A stretch of DNA of 64,000 nucleotides, taken from DASRVA01 sp050732935 (GTDB taxonomy: Bacteria; Gemmatimonadota; Gemmatimonadetes; JACCXV01; JAHWKZ01). The stretch lies in assembly GCA_050732935.1 (NCBI GenBank), contig JBOHRW010000150.1, positions 20,299-84,298 of the forward strand. The letters are read 5' to 3'. The notes under the pieces are model-generated. The model was not told the DNA's origin. It ran no database searches and saw only the letters and a list, made by a program, of their open reading frames with translations. Positions 31,152-39,006 of this stretch are shown piece after piece. The position numbers and the translations under genes were made by a program. Every line of letters starts with the position of its first letter. Within the stretch, counting starts at the first letter, position 1.

Positions 31152-31169
31152 GTGTCGATTTCTCGACAC
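31152..31169. promoter_or_regulatory. Perfect inverted repeat GTGTCGA-TTTC-TCGACAC
   Basis: Seven-base arms with a four-base spacer in the 250-base gap between pilA and the first minor pilin gene. It could be a small hairpin or an operator. I cannot tell which, and see no promoter that fits around it. Confidence 0.35.
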
Positions 31170-31300
31170 GATCGACCGCCGGAGCCGGCCGGGACGCGGC
31201 GGCTCTCGCGCGTGGATTCGCCGGCCCCCTCCTTGCTGAGGCGAGCGTCGACACGCGAGCCTCCCCGCCAGCCCCGTCTCCCTCGTACGAGAATTCCGAC

Positions 31301-31750
31301 ATGTCCCACCCACCCCGCCGGTCCCGCGGGTTCACGCTGCTGGAGTTGCTTCTCGCGCTGATCGTCTTCGGAATCCTGGTGGCCCTGGTCGCCCCTTCCC
31401 TGGTCAGTGGCGAGCGCCGTTGGGCCGCCTACGTCGCGGTCCGGACTCTCGCTTCGGACGTGGCCCGAGCCCGACAGAGAGCGATCCAGGACCGCGCCAC
31501 CGTCCGGGTCGTTCTCGACACGCTGGCGGGTGCCTGGCACGTACGCCTCGCCAGCGGCGAGACGGTCTCCAGGCGGAAGCTGCGGTCCGGCCTGGCTCTC
31601 GGGACCAGCGCCCATCTCCAAGAGATCCTCTTCAGCGCGCGAGGGACCAGCAACCTCTACTCGGCGGCCTGGGTCGTCGTCCGCGACGATCCACTCGCAC
31701 GCGAGCATCGGATCCGGGTGCTGCCGACGGGCGCCATCGAGCTCCAGTGA
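31301..31750 (+). CDS. Minor pilin, FimT/GspH type (set 1)
   Basis: A 149-residue prepilin. The leader MSHPPRRSRG is cleaved before FTLLELLLALIVFGILVALV, with Glu at mature position 5. A GspH/FimT-like beta domain follows (RQRAIQDRATVRVVLDT ... HRIRVLPTGAIEL). FimT/GspH proteins sit near the tip of pili or pseudopili. The open frame continues upstream to 31127, but the ATG at the prepilin leader is the sensible start. It opens the first four-gene minor-pilin set. Confidence 0.85.
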   Translation: MSHPPRRSRGFTLLELLLALIVFGILVALVAPSLVSGERRWAAYVAVRTLASDVARARQRAIQDRATVRVVLDTLAGAWHVRLASGETVSRRKLRSGLALGTSAHLQEILFSARGTSNLYSAAWVVVRDDPLAREHRIRVLPTGAIELQ

Positions 31751-32130
31751 CCGGGCCTTCCATGACCAGAAGCGGCGCGTCCCTGCTGGAGGTGGTGGTG
31801 GCCGTCCTCCTCCTCGGGGTCGGTGCGCTGGCGCTCGTCGGGTCGATCGCGTACGCCCTCCGCGCCCGGGAGCTGTCGGTCTCCACGGCCCTCGCCGCGG
31901 TCGCGGCAGAAGCCTGGATCGAGCGCTGGCGCGGCCAGACCTGGCAAGGCGAAGGAGGGGGATCGACCGCGGTCGCGTGGGGCGCGCGCCGGGGAAGTCT
32001 GGAGTGGGCGCTCGAGGACGTGGGTGCGTGCCTGCAGGAGGCGCGCGTGACGGCCGTGGCCGGTCGCGGCGAGGGTGTCAGGGTCGTGGTGGCCACGCGG
32101 CGCTTCCGGGAAGGCGCGGTCGGGTGCTGA
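31747..32130 (+). CDS. Minor pilin, GspI/PilV type (set 1)
   Basis: About 127 residues. Prepilin leader ends RSG, cleaved before ASLLEVVVAVLLLGVGALAL, with Glu at position 5. The body is short and basic, ending with a strand-rich RVVVATRRF segment. GTG 31747 overlaps the upstream stop (GTGA); ATG 31762 would give a more compact leader. The position after a GspH/FimT-like gene and before a GspJ/PilW-like gene fits the usual H-I-J-K order of initiation-complex pseudopilins. Confidence 0.78.
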   Translation: MTGPSMTRSGASLLEVVVAVLLLGVGALALVGSIAYALRARELSVSTALAAVAAEAWIERWRGQTWQGEGGGSTAVAWGARRGSLEWALEDVGACLQEARVTAVAGRGEGVRVVVATRRFREGAVGC

Positions 32131-32705
32131 AGGCGTCCGATGCCCGGGGGTTCACGACGATCGAGGTCCTGGTGGCCCTGACCCTGGGTCTGGTCGTGGC
32201 GCTGGCCGCCCTCGTCCTCTGCTCCTCCGGAAACCGGGTCGTGGCCGACTTGATCCGCTCGCAGGCGTCGCTCCAGGAGCTTCTTGCCGCGGCGGAGCTG
32301 TGGCGCGCCGAGTGGCGGGGGGTCGGCCACGATCCCGCGGGCACCGCCGGCGCGGGAATCTCACGGGCCACCGCCGAGACGCTCGAGTTCAGCGCCGACT
32401 GGAACGGAGACGGCGGTCTCCTGCCCACCGCGTCGAACCCCAACGAGCGGCTGGCGCACGCCCTTTCCCCGGGCGTGTGGAGGAGGGGAGTCAACGCGGG
32501 TCCGCGGTTGCCGCTGGCCTGGCCGGATTCGGCGCGCTTCGTGTACCGCGACACGAGCGGTGCGGATCTGGGGCCGCGCCCGGAGAAGGGGCGCATCGCG
32601 AGCGTCGAGGTGCGGGCGTTCCTCCGCTCGGGGGGTCCCGGGTTCGCCGTCTCCTGGGTCGCGGCGCGACGAGTCCGGTCCGAAGACGAGGGCCCCGGAC
32701 CGTGA
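32124..32705 (+). CDS. Minor pilin, GspJ/PilW type (set 1)
   Basis: A 193-residue prepilin, leader VLKASDARG cleaved before FTTIEVLVALTLGLVVALAA (Glu at position 5). The body has the PilW-like start (LLAAAELWRAEWRGVGHDPAG) and an Asp-rich segment SADWNGDGG that appears, in related form, in the second PilW-like protein at 34190 (TADLDADGDTNDAG). GTG start overlaps the previous stop (GTGCTGA). The shared pattern suggests that the two sets arose by duplication. Confidence 0.8.
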   Translation: MLKASDARGFTTIEVLVALTLGLVVALAALVLCSSGNRVVADLIRSQASLQELLAAAELWRAEWRGVGHDPAGTAGAGISRATAETLEFSADWNGDGGLLPTASNPNERLAHALSPGVWRRGVNAGPRLPLAWPDSARFVYRDTSGADLGPRPEKGRIASVEVRAFLRSGGPGFAVSWVAARRVRSEDEGPGP

Positions 32706-33109
32706 GCTCGACGGGACGCCCGGCGAGAGAGCGCGGGACCGCGCTCGCCATCGTATTGTGGGCGCTCGTCGCGCTGGCCGCGCTGTCGACCGCCGCCGTC
32801 GTGACCTCGATCACCGACCTGGCCCTGGCCCGCGCCCACCGCGACCATGCGGCGGCCCTGGGGCTGGCCGAGGCGGGGCTGGCGGAGGCGCTGGCGGTCC
32901 TGGCCGCAGATCCTCTTGCCGCGGGGCGGTCCGACAGCCTGTCGGGAGCCCTTTCGAGCGGTTCCTATCAGACGTCCTGGGCACCGGTCGGGGGTCGCGC
33001 GCGGATTGTCTCGACGGGCGAGAGCCGCGGCCTCCGCCGCCAGGTCGAAGCGTGGGTGGTGACGGGAGAGAGAGTGCGCGTCGTGGCCTGGCGGGAGGCC
33101 TGGCGTTGA
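32702..33109 (+). CDS. Minor pilin, GspK/PilX type (set 1)
   Basis: A 135-residue protein with a basic head (STGRPARERG), then a hydrophobic helix TALAIVLWALVALAALSTAA. The residue at mature position 5 is Ile, not Glu, as in GspK/PilX proteins, which sit at the pilus tip and lack this Glu. A helix with ALGLAEAGLAEALAVLA follows. It is much shorter than typical GspK (about 300 residues). GTG start overlaps the previous stop (GTGA). It closes the first minor-pilin set; a small hairpin and a possible promoter follow. Confidence 0.75.
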   Translation: MSSTGRPARERGTALAIVLWALVALAALSTAAVVTSITDLALARAHRDHAAALGLAEAGLAEALAVLAADPLAAGRSDSLSGALSSGSYQTSWAPVGGRARIVSTGESRGLRRQVEAWVVTGERVRVVAWREAWR

Positions 33110-33183
33110 AAAGTGGCCGCGACCCGCTTCGCGGGTGCCCCGGGCCCCCCGGGCGTTTCGCTCGCGCCTTGATCCTGGCCGCT

Positions 33184-33211
33184 TTGGAACGCCAGGCCAC
33201 CGATCGATAAT
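33184..33211 (+). promoter_or_regulatory. Possible promoter for the second minor-pilin set
   Basis: TTGGAA (33184-33189) and GATAAT (33206-33211), 16 bases apart, in the 197-base gap between the two sets. A transcript would have a leader of about 90 bases. Just upstream ACCCGC-TTC-GCGGGT forms a small hairpin. Moderate match only. Confidence 0.4.
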
Positions 33212-33306
33212 AGTCGAAGCTACCTACTTGTTCCAAACTGCGGAATGAAGCTTGCACTCCGGAGAGTGGTACCCGGTCACCACCGGCCCTTCGACTCCGG
33301 AGCTTC

Positions 33307-33801
33307 ATGGAATCACGACCCACGTGGCCCTCCCCGATCCCGACCCGCGGGCCGTACGCCGCGAACGGGCTGACCTTCCTCGAGCTGCTGCTCGTCCTGA
33401 CCCTTCTGGGGGTGTTCGTCACCATCGCCCTCCCGAGCCTCAGCGGGGGTACGAGATCCCACCGTGTAGTGCGGCAGGCTCGCGAAGTCCACGCCGCGCT
33501 GGCCCAGATCCGGGCGCGCGCTGTCGCCGAGCAGCGGCCGCATCGGTTCCTGGTGCTGGCCGACGGGCGCTATCGACTCCAGTTCCAGAACGACGCCGCG
33601 GGCTGGACCGCCTACCGCACCTCGCTCGCCGCCGACGACCCGATCCAAGTGGTCGGCGGGAGCGGCGGAAACACGGTGGTGTTCGAGCCCGATGGGCGGG
33701 TGGAAGCGCCGGCCACCGTCCGGGTCGGCGTGCCACCCCGTCGCCACGAGATCCACATCCTCGCCGGCGGGCTGCTCCGGTGGAGCGGCCCTTCATCGTG
33801 A
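33307..33801 (+). CDS. Minor pilin, FimT/GspH type (set 2)
   Basis: A 164-residue prepilin. The leader is long (about 21 residues, ending AANG), cleaved before LTFLELLLVLTLLGVFVTIA, Glu at position 5. The FimT/GspH beta domain is clear: VHAALAQIRARAVAEQRPHR and VVFEPDGRVEAPATVRV. Leu rather than Phe at mature position 1 is less common. It starts the second four-gene set, which repeats the order FimT-PilV-PilW-PilX. Confidence 0.85.
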   Translation: MESRPTWPSPIPTRGPYAANGLTFLELLLVLTLLGVFVTIALPSLSGGTRSHRVVRQAREVHAALAQIRARAVAEQRPHRFLVLADGRYRLQFQNDAAGWTAYRTSLAADDPIQVVGGSGGNTVVFEPDGRVEAPATVRVGVPPRRHEIHILAGGLLRWSGPSS

Positions 33802-34193
33802 TCGAGGACCGTCCGGCGCGCCCGCTCCCGGTTGGAGAGAGGGGATCCACCCTCATCGAGGTGATGGTGGCGCTCGTCATCTTCCTGATCGGCGCCCTCG
33901 CGGTGGCGGCCTTTCTCCTCCTGTCGACGCAGGCCCAGGGAGGAGCGAACCGCCGCGGCCAGGCGGACCAGCTCCTCCAGGCCAAGGTCGAGGAGCTGTT
34001 GACCCTGCCGTACGAGGAGATCGTGGACGGCTCCGACCAGCGAACTGTCGGAGGATTGACCTTCGAGCGCAGCTGGTCGGTGATCGAGGACGAGCCTATC
34101 TCCCGCGTGAAGACCATCGAGCTGGAGGCTTCCTGGCGCGAGCGCGAGCGCGACTTCGTGGCTCACGCCGCAACCCTGAGGAGCGCCGAGTGA
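33798..34193 (+). CDS. Minor pilin, PilV type (set 2)
   Basis: A 131-residue prepilin; leader ends GERG, cleaved before STLIEVMVALVIFLIGALAV with Glu at position 5, a typical PilV helix. The body continues with KVEELLTLPYEEIVDGSDQR, as in PilV proteins of the type IV pilus initiation complex. GTG 33798 overlaps the previous stop (GTGA); GTG 33780 is a possible earlier start. Confidence 0.83.
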   Translation: MIEDRPARPLPVGERGSTLIEVMVALVIFLIGALAVAAFLLLSTQAQGGANRRGQADQLLQAKVEELLTLPYEEIVDGSDQRTVGGLTFERSWSVIEDEPISRVKTIELEASWRERERDFVAHAATLRSAE

Positions 34194-34774
34194 GCGCGCC
34201 GAGCGTGTCCCAGGGTGCTCGAGCGACCGGCCGGGGTCAGGGTTTCACTCTGGTCGAGCTACTCCTGGCGATGGTGCTCACCGGCTTCCTGGGGATGGCC
34301 GCGGTCCGGCTCTTCGTGGTTCAGCACCAGGCCTTCGTGCGACAGGGCGAGGGAATCCGGCGCACGCAGAACGCTCGTGCCGGCTTCGACCTCATGACGC
34401 GGGAGATGCGCAACGCCGGCTACGACCCGCGCGGAACGGCGGAGGCGGCGGTGACTATCTGGACCGCGGAGGCGTTCGCGTGGACCGCGGATCTGGACGC
34501 GGATGGCGACACGAACGACGCGGGCGAGAGCCTGGGCTACCGCCTGGGGGAGGACGGAACGCTCGTTCGCCGGGAAGGGCTGGTCGAGGTGATGGTCGCC
34601 GAGCACGTGATCGAGCTGGCCTTCACCTACTTCTCCGACGGGGGGAAGTCACCGGCCGGCTCGGCGGACGACATCGAACAGATCGGCGTCCGACTCGACT
34701 ACGACACCCCAGGCGGGGCCGCCGCGGCGGTCCTGGAGACGCGCGTGGCGCTCCGCAACCAGGTCTGGCGATGA
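34190..34774 (+). CDS. Minor pilin, PilW type (set 2)
   Basis: A 194-residue prepilin; leader ends GRGQG, cleaved before FTLVELLLAMVLTGFLGMAA (Glu at 5). Typical PilW features are NARAGFDLMTREMRNAGYDP and LDADGDTNDAGESLGYRL, then an edge strand VIELAFTYFSDGG. PilW is part of the tip complex primed by FimT-PilV-PilW-PilX. GTG overlaps the previous stop (GTGA). Confidence 0.85.
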   Translation: MSAPSVSQGARATGRGQGFTLVELLLAMVLTGFLGMAAVRLFVVQHQAFVRQGEGIRRTQNARAGFDLMTREMRNAGYDPRGTAEAAVTIWTAEAFAWTADLDADGDTNDAGESLGYRLGEDGTLVRREGLVEVMVAEHVIELAFTYFSDGGKSPAGSADDIEQIGVRLDYDTPGGAAAAVLETRVALRNQVWR

Positions 34775-35991
34775 AGGGCCAGGGGTCGCTTCGGAGCCGA
34801 TCGGGCTTTGTCCTTCCCGCGGTCCTCGTGATCCTGATCGCCCTGGGCCTGATCGGGGGGGCCTCGGCGCTCCTCACCTCGACCGAGGTCCGGGTCGCCG
34901 GGCTGACCGGTCTGGGGCATCGCGCGTCCGCCGCGGCGGCGGCGGGGATCGAGCACGCCGTGGCCCACTTCGGCGCCGAGGGCGACGCCGCCGGCTGGCC
35001 GGTGCAGGGCGAGATCGACGGCTTCGACTACAGCGTGACGATCGGGCCCGACAGCTTCGACTTCGGGGACGGTCGGGTCCCGGTGTCGTGGAGCGCCGAT
35101 GCGGGGACCAACGGGAATGGCGAGGGGCAGCCCGTCTGGGTACTGGTATCGCGGGCCGAGAGAGGGGCCTACCGGGCGTCCCAGACGCTCCGGCTGACGG
35201 CCGGAGGTCTCGAGATCCGAACGGACGCGGCGATCACCGCCAGCGGCTCGTTCAGGCTCCGGGGCAACGTGACGGTCTCGGGCGTGAACGTGGACGAGGA
35301 CGGTCAGCCGGTCGATCCTGACGACGACGCCACCAGCGGCGCCTGTCAGGAGAACAAGGCCGCCTTCGTGGCCGAGGACGGGGATTCCGTCGACCCCCAG
35401 GGGTCGGTCGACCTCGATGGCAATCCCGCGTACGCCGGCAATGACCCGCCCTACGTCGTCGGCGACCTGGAGGCCGGACCGGTGACGCCGGAGGAGGTCC
35501 TCGGTCTCCCCGACGGGTGGCTCGATCCCTACCAGACCACGCCCGCGGAGTTCGCGGCCGATCCGATCGTGCCGCTGGCCGACATCGTGTACGTGACCGG
35601 CGACTTCGGGACCGGGGGGGGATCGGGTCCCAAGCTCAACGGCTCGGGAATTCTGATCGTCCACAACCCGCTCTTCGATCCCCGTGAGCACGACCCCCAG
35701 CATCCCCTGTACGACCCGGCGAAGGTCGCCGATCCGTCCTACCGGCCAGCCACTCTCGGCAACGTCACCGGCGGCACGTTCCACGGCCTCATCATCGCCG
35801 ACCGGATGGACAAGCTCACCGGCCAGGCGGAGGTTTACGGGTCGGTCGTCACGCTCAGCCGGACCCACGAGAGCTCGATGGCGGGGAAGGCTTTGATCCA
35901 GTACTCCTGCGCCGCCGTGCAGACCGCTTCCCGGACCGTCCTGCTTCCCAGACGCCTTGCCTGGGTCTCTGGCCTCGAATTTGCACCGTAA
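34771..35991 (+). CDS. PilX-like pilus-tip protein (set 2)
   Basis: A 406-residue protein. N-terminal helix GFVLPAVLVILIALGLIGGA (no Glu at position 5, as in PilX N-terminal domains), then ASAAAAAGIEHAVAHF, matching the PilX start. The long remainder has Asp-rich loops (VDEDGQPVDPDDDATSG) and repeated Gly-rich strands (GNVTGGTFHGLIIADRM, GQAEVYGSVV) that suggest a beta-helix-like exposed domain. It could bind calcium or a surface ligand. ATGA overlap with pilW. A 115-base gap separates it from pilM. Confidence 0.75.
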   Translation: MKGQGSLRSRSGFVLPAVLVILIALGLIGGASALLTSTEVRVAGLTGLGHRASAAAAAGIEHAVAHFGAEGDAAGWPVQGEIDGFDYSVTIGPDSFDFGDGRVPVSWSADAGTNGNGEGQPVWVLVSRAERGAYRASQTLRLTAGGLEIRTDAAITASGSFRLRGNVTVSGVNVDEDGQPVDPDDDATSGACQENKAAFVAEDGDSVDPQGSVDLDGNPAYAGNDPPYVVGDLEAGPVTPEEVLGLPDGWLDPYQTTPAEFAADPIVPLADIVYVTGDFGTGGGSGPKLNGSGILIVHNPLFDPREHDPQHPLYDPAKVADPSYRPATLGNVTGGTFHGLIIADRMDKLTGQAEVYGSVVTLSRTHESSMAGKALIQYSCAAVQTASRTVLLPRRLAWVSGLEFAP

Positions 35992-36023
35992 GGGCTGACA
36001 GCCTGCCCCATCCGCCAGAGAGA

Positions 36024-36082
36024 GGCAGAAAGACTGCCCCTCCGCGACGTACCCGTGCGCGTCGGGCCCGCGAAAAAGGCCC
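36024..36082 (+). promoter_or_regulatory. Two small hairpins in the pilM leader
   Basis: GGCAG-AAAGA-CTGCC (36024-36038) and GGGCC with GGCCC around an A-rich loop (36064-36082) lie between the PilX-like gene and pilM, before the GAGAGGAG ribosome site. They may terminate or attenuate minor-pilin transcription or shape the pilM leader. No T-run is present. No known riboswitch recognised. Confidence 0.35.
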
Positions 36083-36106
36083 GTCTGCGCGTCGTGAGAG
36101 GAGACG

Positions 36107-37150
36107 ATGATTCTTCGACGATCCAGCACCTCGATTGCCGTCGACCTGGGGTCGCGGCACATCCGTCTCGTGGCCATCGAGAGGAAAAGCTCGAGGCCGC
36201 GTCTCGTGGCTTACGAGCGCGAGCCCATCGAGCCCGAGACCGTCGTGGCCGGGGAGATCATGGACTTCCACGGATTGGCCGAGGCGCTGCGGCGGGTCCG
36301 CGAGCGTTCCGGGATCCGCCGACGGCCGGCCGCCACCTCGGTATCCGGTCGGGATGTCATCGTCAAGCGCGTTCGGATGGACCGCATGCGGGAAGCCGAG
36401 GCGCGGCAGATCATGCGCTGGGAGGCGGAGCAGCACGTTCCCTTCGACATCGACAGCGTGAGCATCGATTTCGAGATCCTCGATCCCGAGGCCGACGGTC
36501 GGCAGATGGAGGTCGTCATCGTCGCCGCCAAGAAGGACCTCGTGGAGAGCCGCATGCGGCTGCTCGACGAGGGCGGCTTCGAGCCCGCGATCATCGACAT
36601 CGACGCCTTCGCCGTTCAGACCACATTCGAGCACGGCCACGAACGCGCGCGCTATGGCACCTTCTGTCTCGTCAACGTCGGCTACGAGATCACCAGCGTG
36701 AGCCTGGTCCGTGACGGGCGTCCGCTGTTGACTCGCGACATCGCGACGGGGGAGCGTCGGTTCGAGGAGGCCCTGGTCGAGACGTTGGGCGTGACGATGG
36801 AGGAGGCCCGCCAGCGGCTCCGCGACCCGGACGGCCCGGACCCGCTGGCCCGGCACACGCTGGCATCGGTCGTCGACGGGTTCGTGACCCCGATCGAACG
36901 TGCCCGCGGGTATCTCTCCACGAGCGAGGGCGAAGCCCGGGAGCTGGACGAGGTCGTGCTCTCCGGAAGCGGGGCCGGACTTCCGGGTCTCCGGAACGCC
37001 TTGGCGGACCGGCTCGGGGTGCCGGTCACGATCCTCGATCCACTGACCCAGCTGGAAGTCGACCCGGCGATCCGGGCGAGCCTGCTCGACGTGGGGGCCC
37101 GGGCCTCGCTGGCCATCCCGGTCGGCCTGGGACTGCGAGAGGGAGGATGA
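36107..37150 (+). CDS. pilM: Type IV pilus assembly protein PilM
   Basis: A 347-residue actin-like cytoplasmic ATP-binding protein that docks the PilN N terminus to the motor side of the machine. The phosphate-1 motif SIAVDLGSRHIRLV, then IMRWEAEQHVPFDID, VGYEITSVSLVRDG and the adenosine motif VVLSGSGAGLPGL are typical. GAGAGGAG precedes the ATG. It opens pilM-pilN-lipoprotein-pilO-pilP-pilQ-Ig lipoprotein, all tightly spaced. Confidence 0.93.
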   Translation: MILRRSSTSIAVDLGSRHIRLVAIERKSSRPRLVAYEREPIEPETVVAGEIMDFHGLAEALRRVRERSGIRRRPAATSVSGRDVIVKRVRMDRMREAEARQIMRWEAEQHVPFDIDSVSIDFEILDPEADGRQMEVVIVAAKKDLVESRMRLLDEGGFEPAIIDIDAFAVQTTFEHGHERARYGTFCLVNVGYEITSVSLVRDGRPLLTRDIATGERRFEEALVETLGVTMEEARQRLRDPDGPDPLARHTLASVVDGFVTPIERARGYLSTSEGEARELDEVVLSGSGAGLPGLRNALADRLGVPVTILDPLTQLEVDPAIRASLLDVGARASLAIPVGLGLREGG

Positions 37151-37154
37151 AGCC

Positions 37155-37820
37155 GTGGCGCGCGTGAACCTGATCCCGCAGGCTCGGCGACGGGATATGC
37201 GGAGGCGGCGCGTCGCCCTGCCCCAGGGGCGCCCCGGCGCCGAGCTGATCCTGGGCGCTTTCGTTCTGATCCTCCTGATCGGTTCGGTGGCTGCCTTCGC
37301 GGTCGAGCGCCGGAGCCTGTCCGAGGCGCGGGCCGCGGTCGTCGTGGCCCAGGCCGACAGCGCGCGGCTGCACGGGGTGGTGGAGCAGGTCGAGCGCATC
37401 CAGCGCGCTCAGACCCGCATGGCGGAGCGAATCGAGCTCCTGGAGAGCGTGATCGACGGCAGGCTCTACTGGCCGCGCCTCATGGAGACCCTGTCGCGGA
37501 CGCTGCCTGCCTACGTGTGGCTGGAGCGGGTCGATCGGCAGGAGCCGGGGGCCGGGCGGATCCAGATCGCGGGCGCGTCGTTCGCGAACGCCGCCATCAC
37601 CGACTTCATGCATGGCCTGGAGGCTTCGCCGGAGCTGCGGGACGTTGCCCTGGTCGAGGTCAGTCGGAGCCTGCGGGACTCCCTGGATGTCCAGCAGTTC
37701 ACGGTCGTGGCGACGGAGGAAGATCGGCGGATCCCGGACGTGGCGCCGGACTCGACGACCGTAGACGGCCGCCCCGAGATCGATCCGGTGGAGAGACCTT
37801 CAAATGGAGGGGAGAGATGA
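37155..37820 (+). CDS. pilN: Type IV pilus assembly protein PilN
   Basis: A 221-residue protein. Its N-terminal ARVNLIP motif is the conserved segment that binds the PilM groove. One transmembrane helix (LILGAFVLILLIGSVAAFAV, about 32-51) is followed by a coiled coil and a ferredoxin-like periplasmic domain (LPAYVWLERVDRQ ... IQIAGASFANAAITDFM). GTG start five bases after pilM. The acidic tail is longer than usual. Confidence 0.9.
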   Translation: MARVNLIPQARRRDMRRRRVALPQGRPGAELILGAFVLILLIGSVAAFAVERRSLSEARAAVVVAQADSARLHGVVEQVERIQRAQTRMAERIELLESVIDGRLYWPRLMETLSRTLPAYVWLERVDRQEPGAGRIQIAGASFANAAITDFMHGLEASPELRDVALVEVSRSLRDSLDVQQFTVVATEEDRRIPDVAPDSTTVDGRPEIDPVERPSNGGER

Positions 37821-38338
37821 GGCGCCCGAACGCTCGCCTGCACTGGCTGGGGCTGGTTCTCGCGGTCACTCTCGCGACGACGTGCGAGCCCGACGAGGTG
37901 CAGAACTCCGCCAACGAGGCGGTGATCATGGTGCAGTTCTTCGCCTCGCGGACGAACCGCGTGCCGGTGGCGGGCGTGCGCATGATCGTGGAGTCGCCGG
38001 GCGACCAGCAGGACCAGACGCAGGGCCGGCCCTACAACGGACCCGACATCCTGGCCATCTCCGGCGACGACGGCATCGCGATCGCGCGTGTCTTTCCAGG
38101 GTTCGACGATTCCGGTCAGAACGGTGAAGGCGGAGGCGACGAGGAGGGCTCGCAGGGCCAGGGGCCGGAGAACCCGCTCGACCTGCCCCCACCGCTCATC
38201 TTCGCGGACGTGGCGATCACGTTCATCCATCAGGGGGAGATCGTCCCGTTCATCGCGAGCGGCTTCACGATCGGCTCCGGACTGCTCTACGACCTGGGCC
38301 CCATCTTTCTCGACGAGCTCGGGCTGACCGTGGAGTGA
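37817..38338 (+). CDS. Unknown lipoprotein between pilN and pilO
   Basis: A 173-residue protein with a signal peptide (VLAVTLATTC, possible lipobox Cys near residue 26). The mature part has strands VIMVQFFASRTNRVPVAGVRMIVES and DGIAIARVFPGFDD, then a low-complexity Gly/Glu/Gln linker (about 105-125) and VAITFIHQGEIVPFIASGF. An Ig-like or carboxypeptidase-regulatory-like fold is possible. I know no pilus gene normally found here: pilN and pilO are usually adjacent. ATGA overlaps with pilN and immediate linkage to pilO make it part of the operon, probably a structural addition to the periplasmic alignment complex. Confidence 0.7.
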   Translation: MRRPNARLHWLGLVLAVTLATTCEPDEVQNSANEAVIMVQFFASRTNRVPVAGVRMIVESPGDQQDQTQGRPYNGPDILAISGDDGIAIARVFPGFDDSGQNGEGGGDEEGSQGQGPENPLDLPPPLIFADVAITFIHQGEIVPFIASGFTIGSGLLYDLGPIFLDELGLTVE

Positions 38339-39006
38339 TGCTCGGTCTCGATTCCCCCGACCGTCAGCGGATGGCGCTGTTCGGCCTGTTGCTCGTGGGC
38401 GGCGCGGTGCTGTTCCACCGCTACGTGTGGTCGCCCCTCCACGACGACCGGATCGCGACGGAGACGCATCTCGCGCGCCTCGATCGGACCAACCGTCAGG
38501 CGCGGGCGCTGACCCAGCCCACTCGCATCTCCGAGCTCGAGCGGCTCGAGAGTGAGTACGAGGTGGCGCTGGCGGCATACGAGCCTCTGTTCCCTCACCG
38601 CTCCGAGGCCATGGGACTGCTCGCCGGTGTCTCCAGCGCGGCTCTGTCCGCCGACGTCGAGATCGTGAGCTTCGCCCCGCGGGAGAAGATCGAGGGGAAG
38701 GTGCTCGTGGAGATTCCCTACGAAGTGGAGGTCCAGGGCTCGTATCACGACATCGGTCGGTTCCTGGCCGGCGTGATCAACCTGCCGCAGATCGTTCGAC
38801 CGGAGGTCATCAACCTGGCGGGCGTCTTCGACGACGACCCCGATCGCGGGGAGCTCGAGCATCAGGTCCTGGGGACGCTGGTGCTCTCGGCGTACGTGCG
38901 CGCGTCGCAGGAGATCCGCATCGAGCCGGCTCGCAACGCGGCGCTCCCGGAGTCGTCCGGCGGAGTCCACGCGGTCCGTAGCGCGGGAGGGCCCGATGAA
39001 GGCTAG
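38338..39006 (+). CDS. pilO: Type IV pilus assembly protein PilO
   Basis: About 222 residues. One membrane helix (MALFGLLLVGGAVLFHRYVW), a coiled coil with TRISELERLESEYEVALAAYEPLFP, and a ferredoxin-like domain with VEVQGSYHDIGRFLAGVINLPQIV, the recognised PilO signature. It dimerises with PilN and sets spacing between the inner membrane and the secretin. GTG 38335 and ATG 38338 lie side by side; either may initiate. Confidence 0.9.
   Translation: MLGLDSPDRQRMALFGLLLVGGAVLFHRYVWSPLHDDRIATETHLARLDRTNRQARALTQPTRISELERLESEYEVALAAYEPLFPHRSEAMGLLAGVSSAALSADVEIVSFAPREKIEGKVLVEIPYEVEVQGSYHDIGRFLAGVINLPQIVRPEVINLAGVFDDDPDRGELEHQVLGTLVLSAYVRASQEIRIEPARNAALPESSGGVHAVRSAGGPDEG

Noticed and set aside
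33110..33306. Second sigma-54 promoter before the second minor-pilin set
   Set aside because: TTGGAACG is followed by no GC pair at the required ten-base distance.
36000..36106. Riboswitch in the pilM leader
   Set aside because: Only two short hairpins; no conserved core of a cyclic di-GMP or other known riboswitch could be found by eye.
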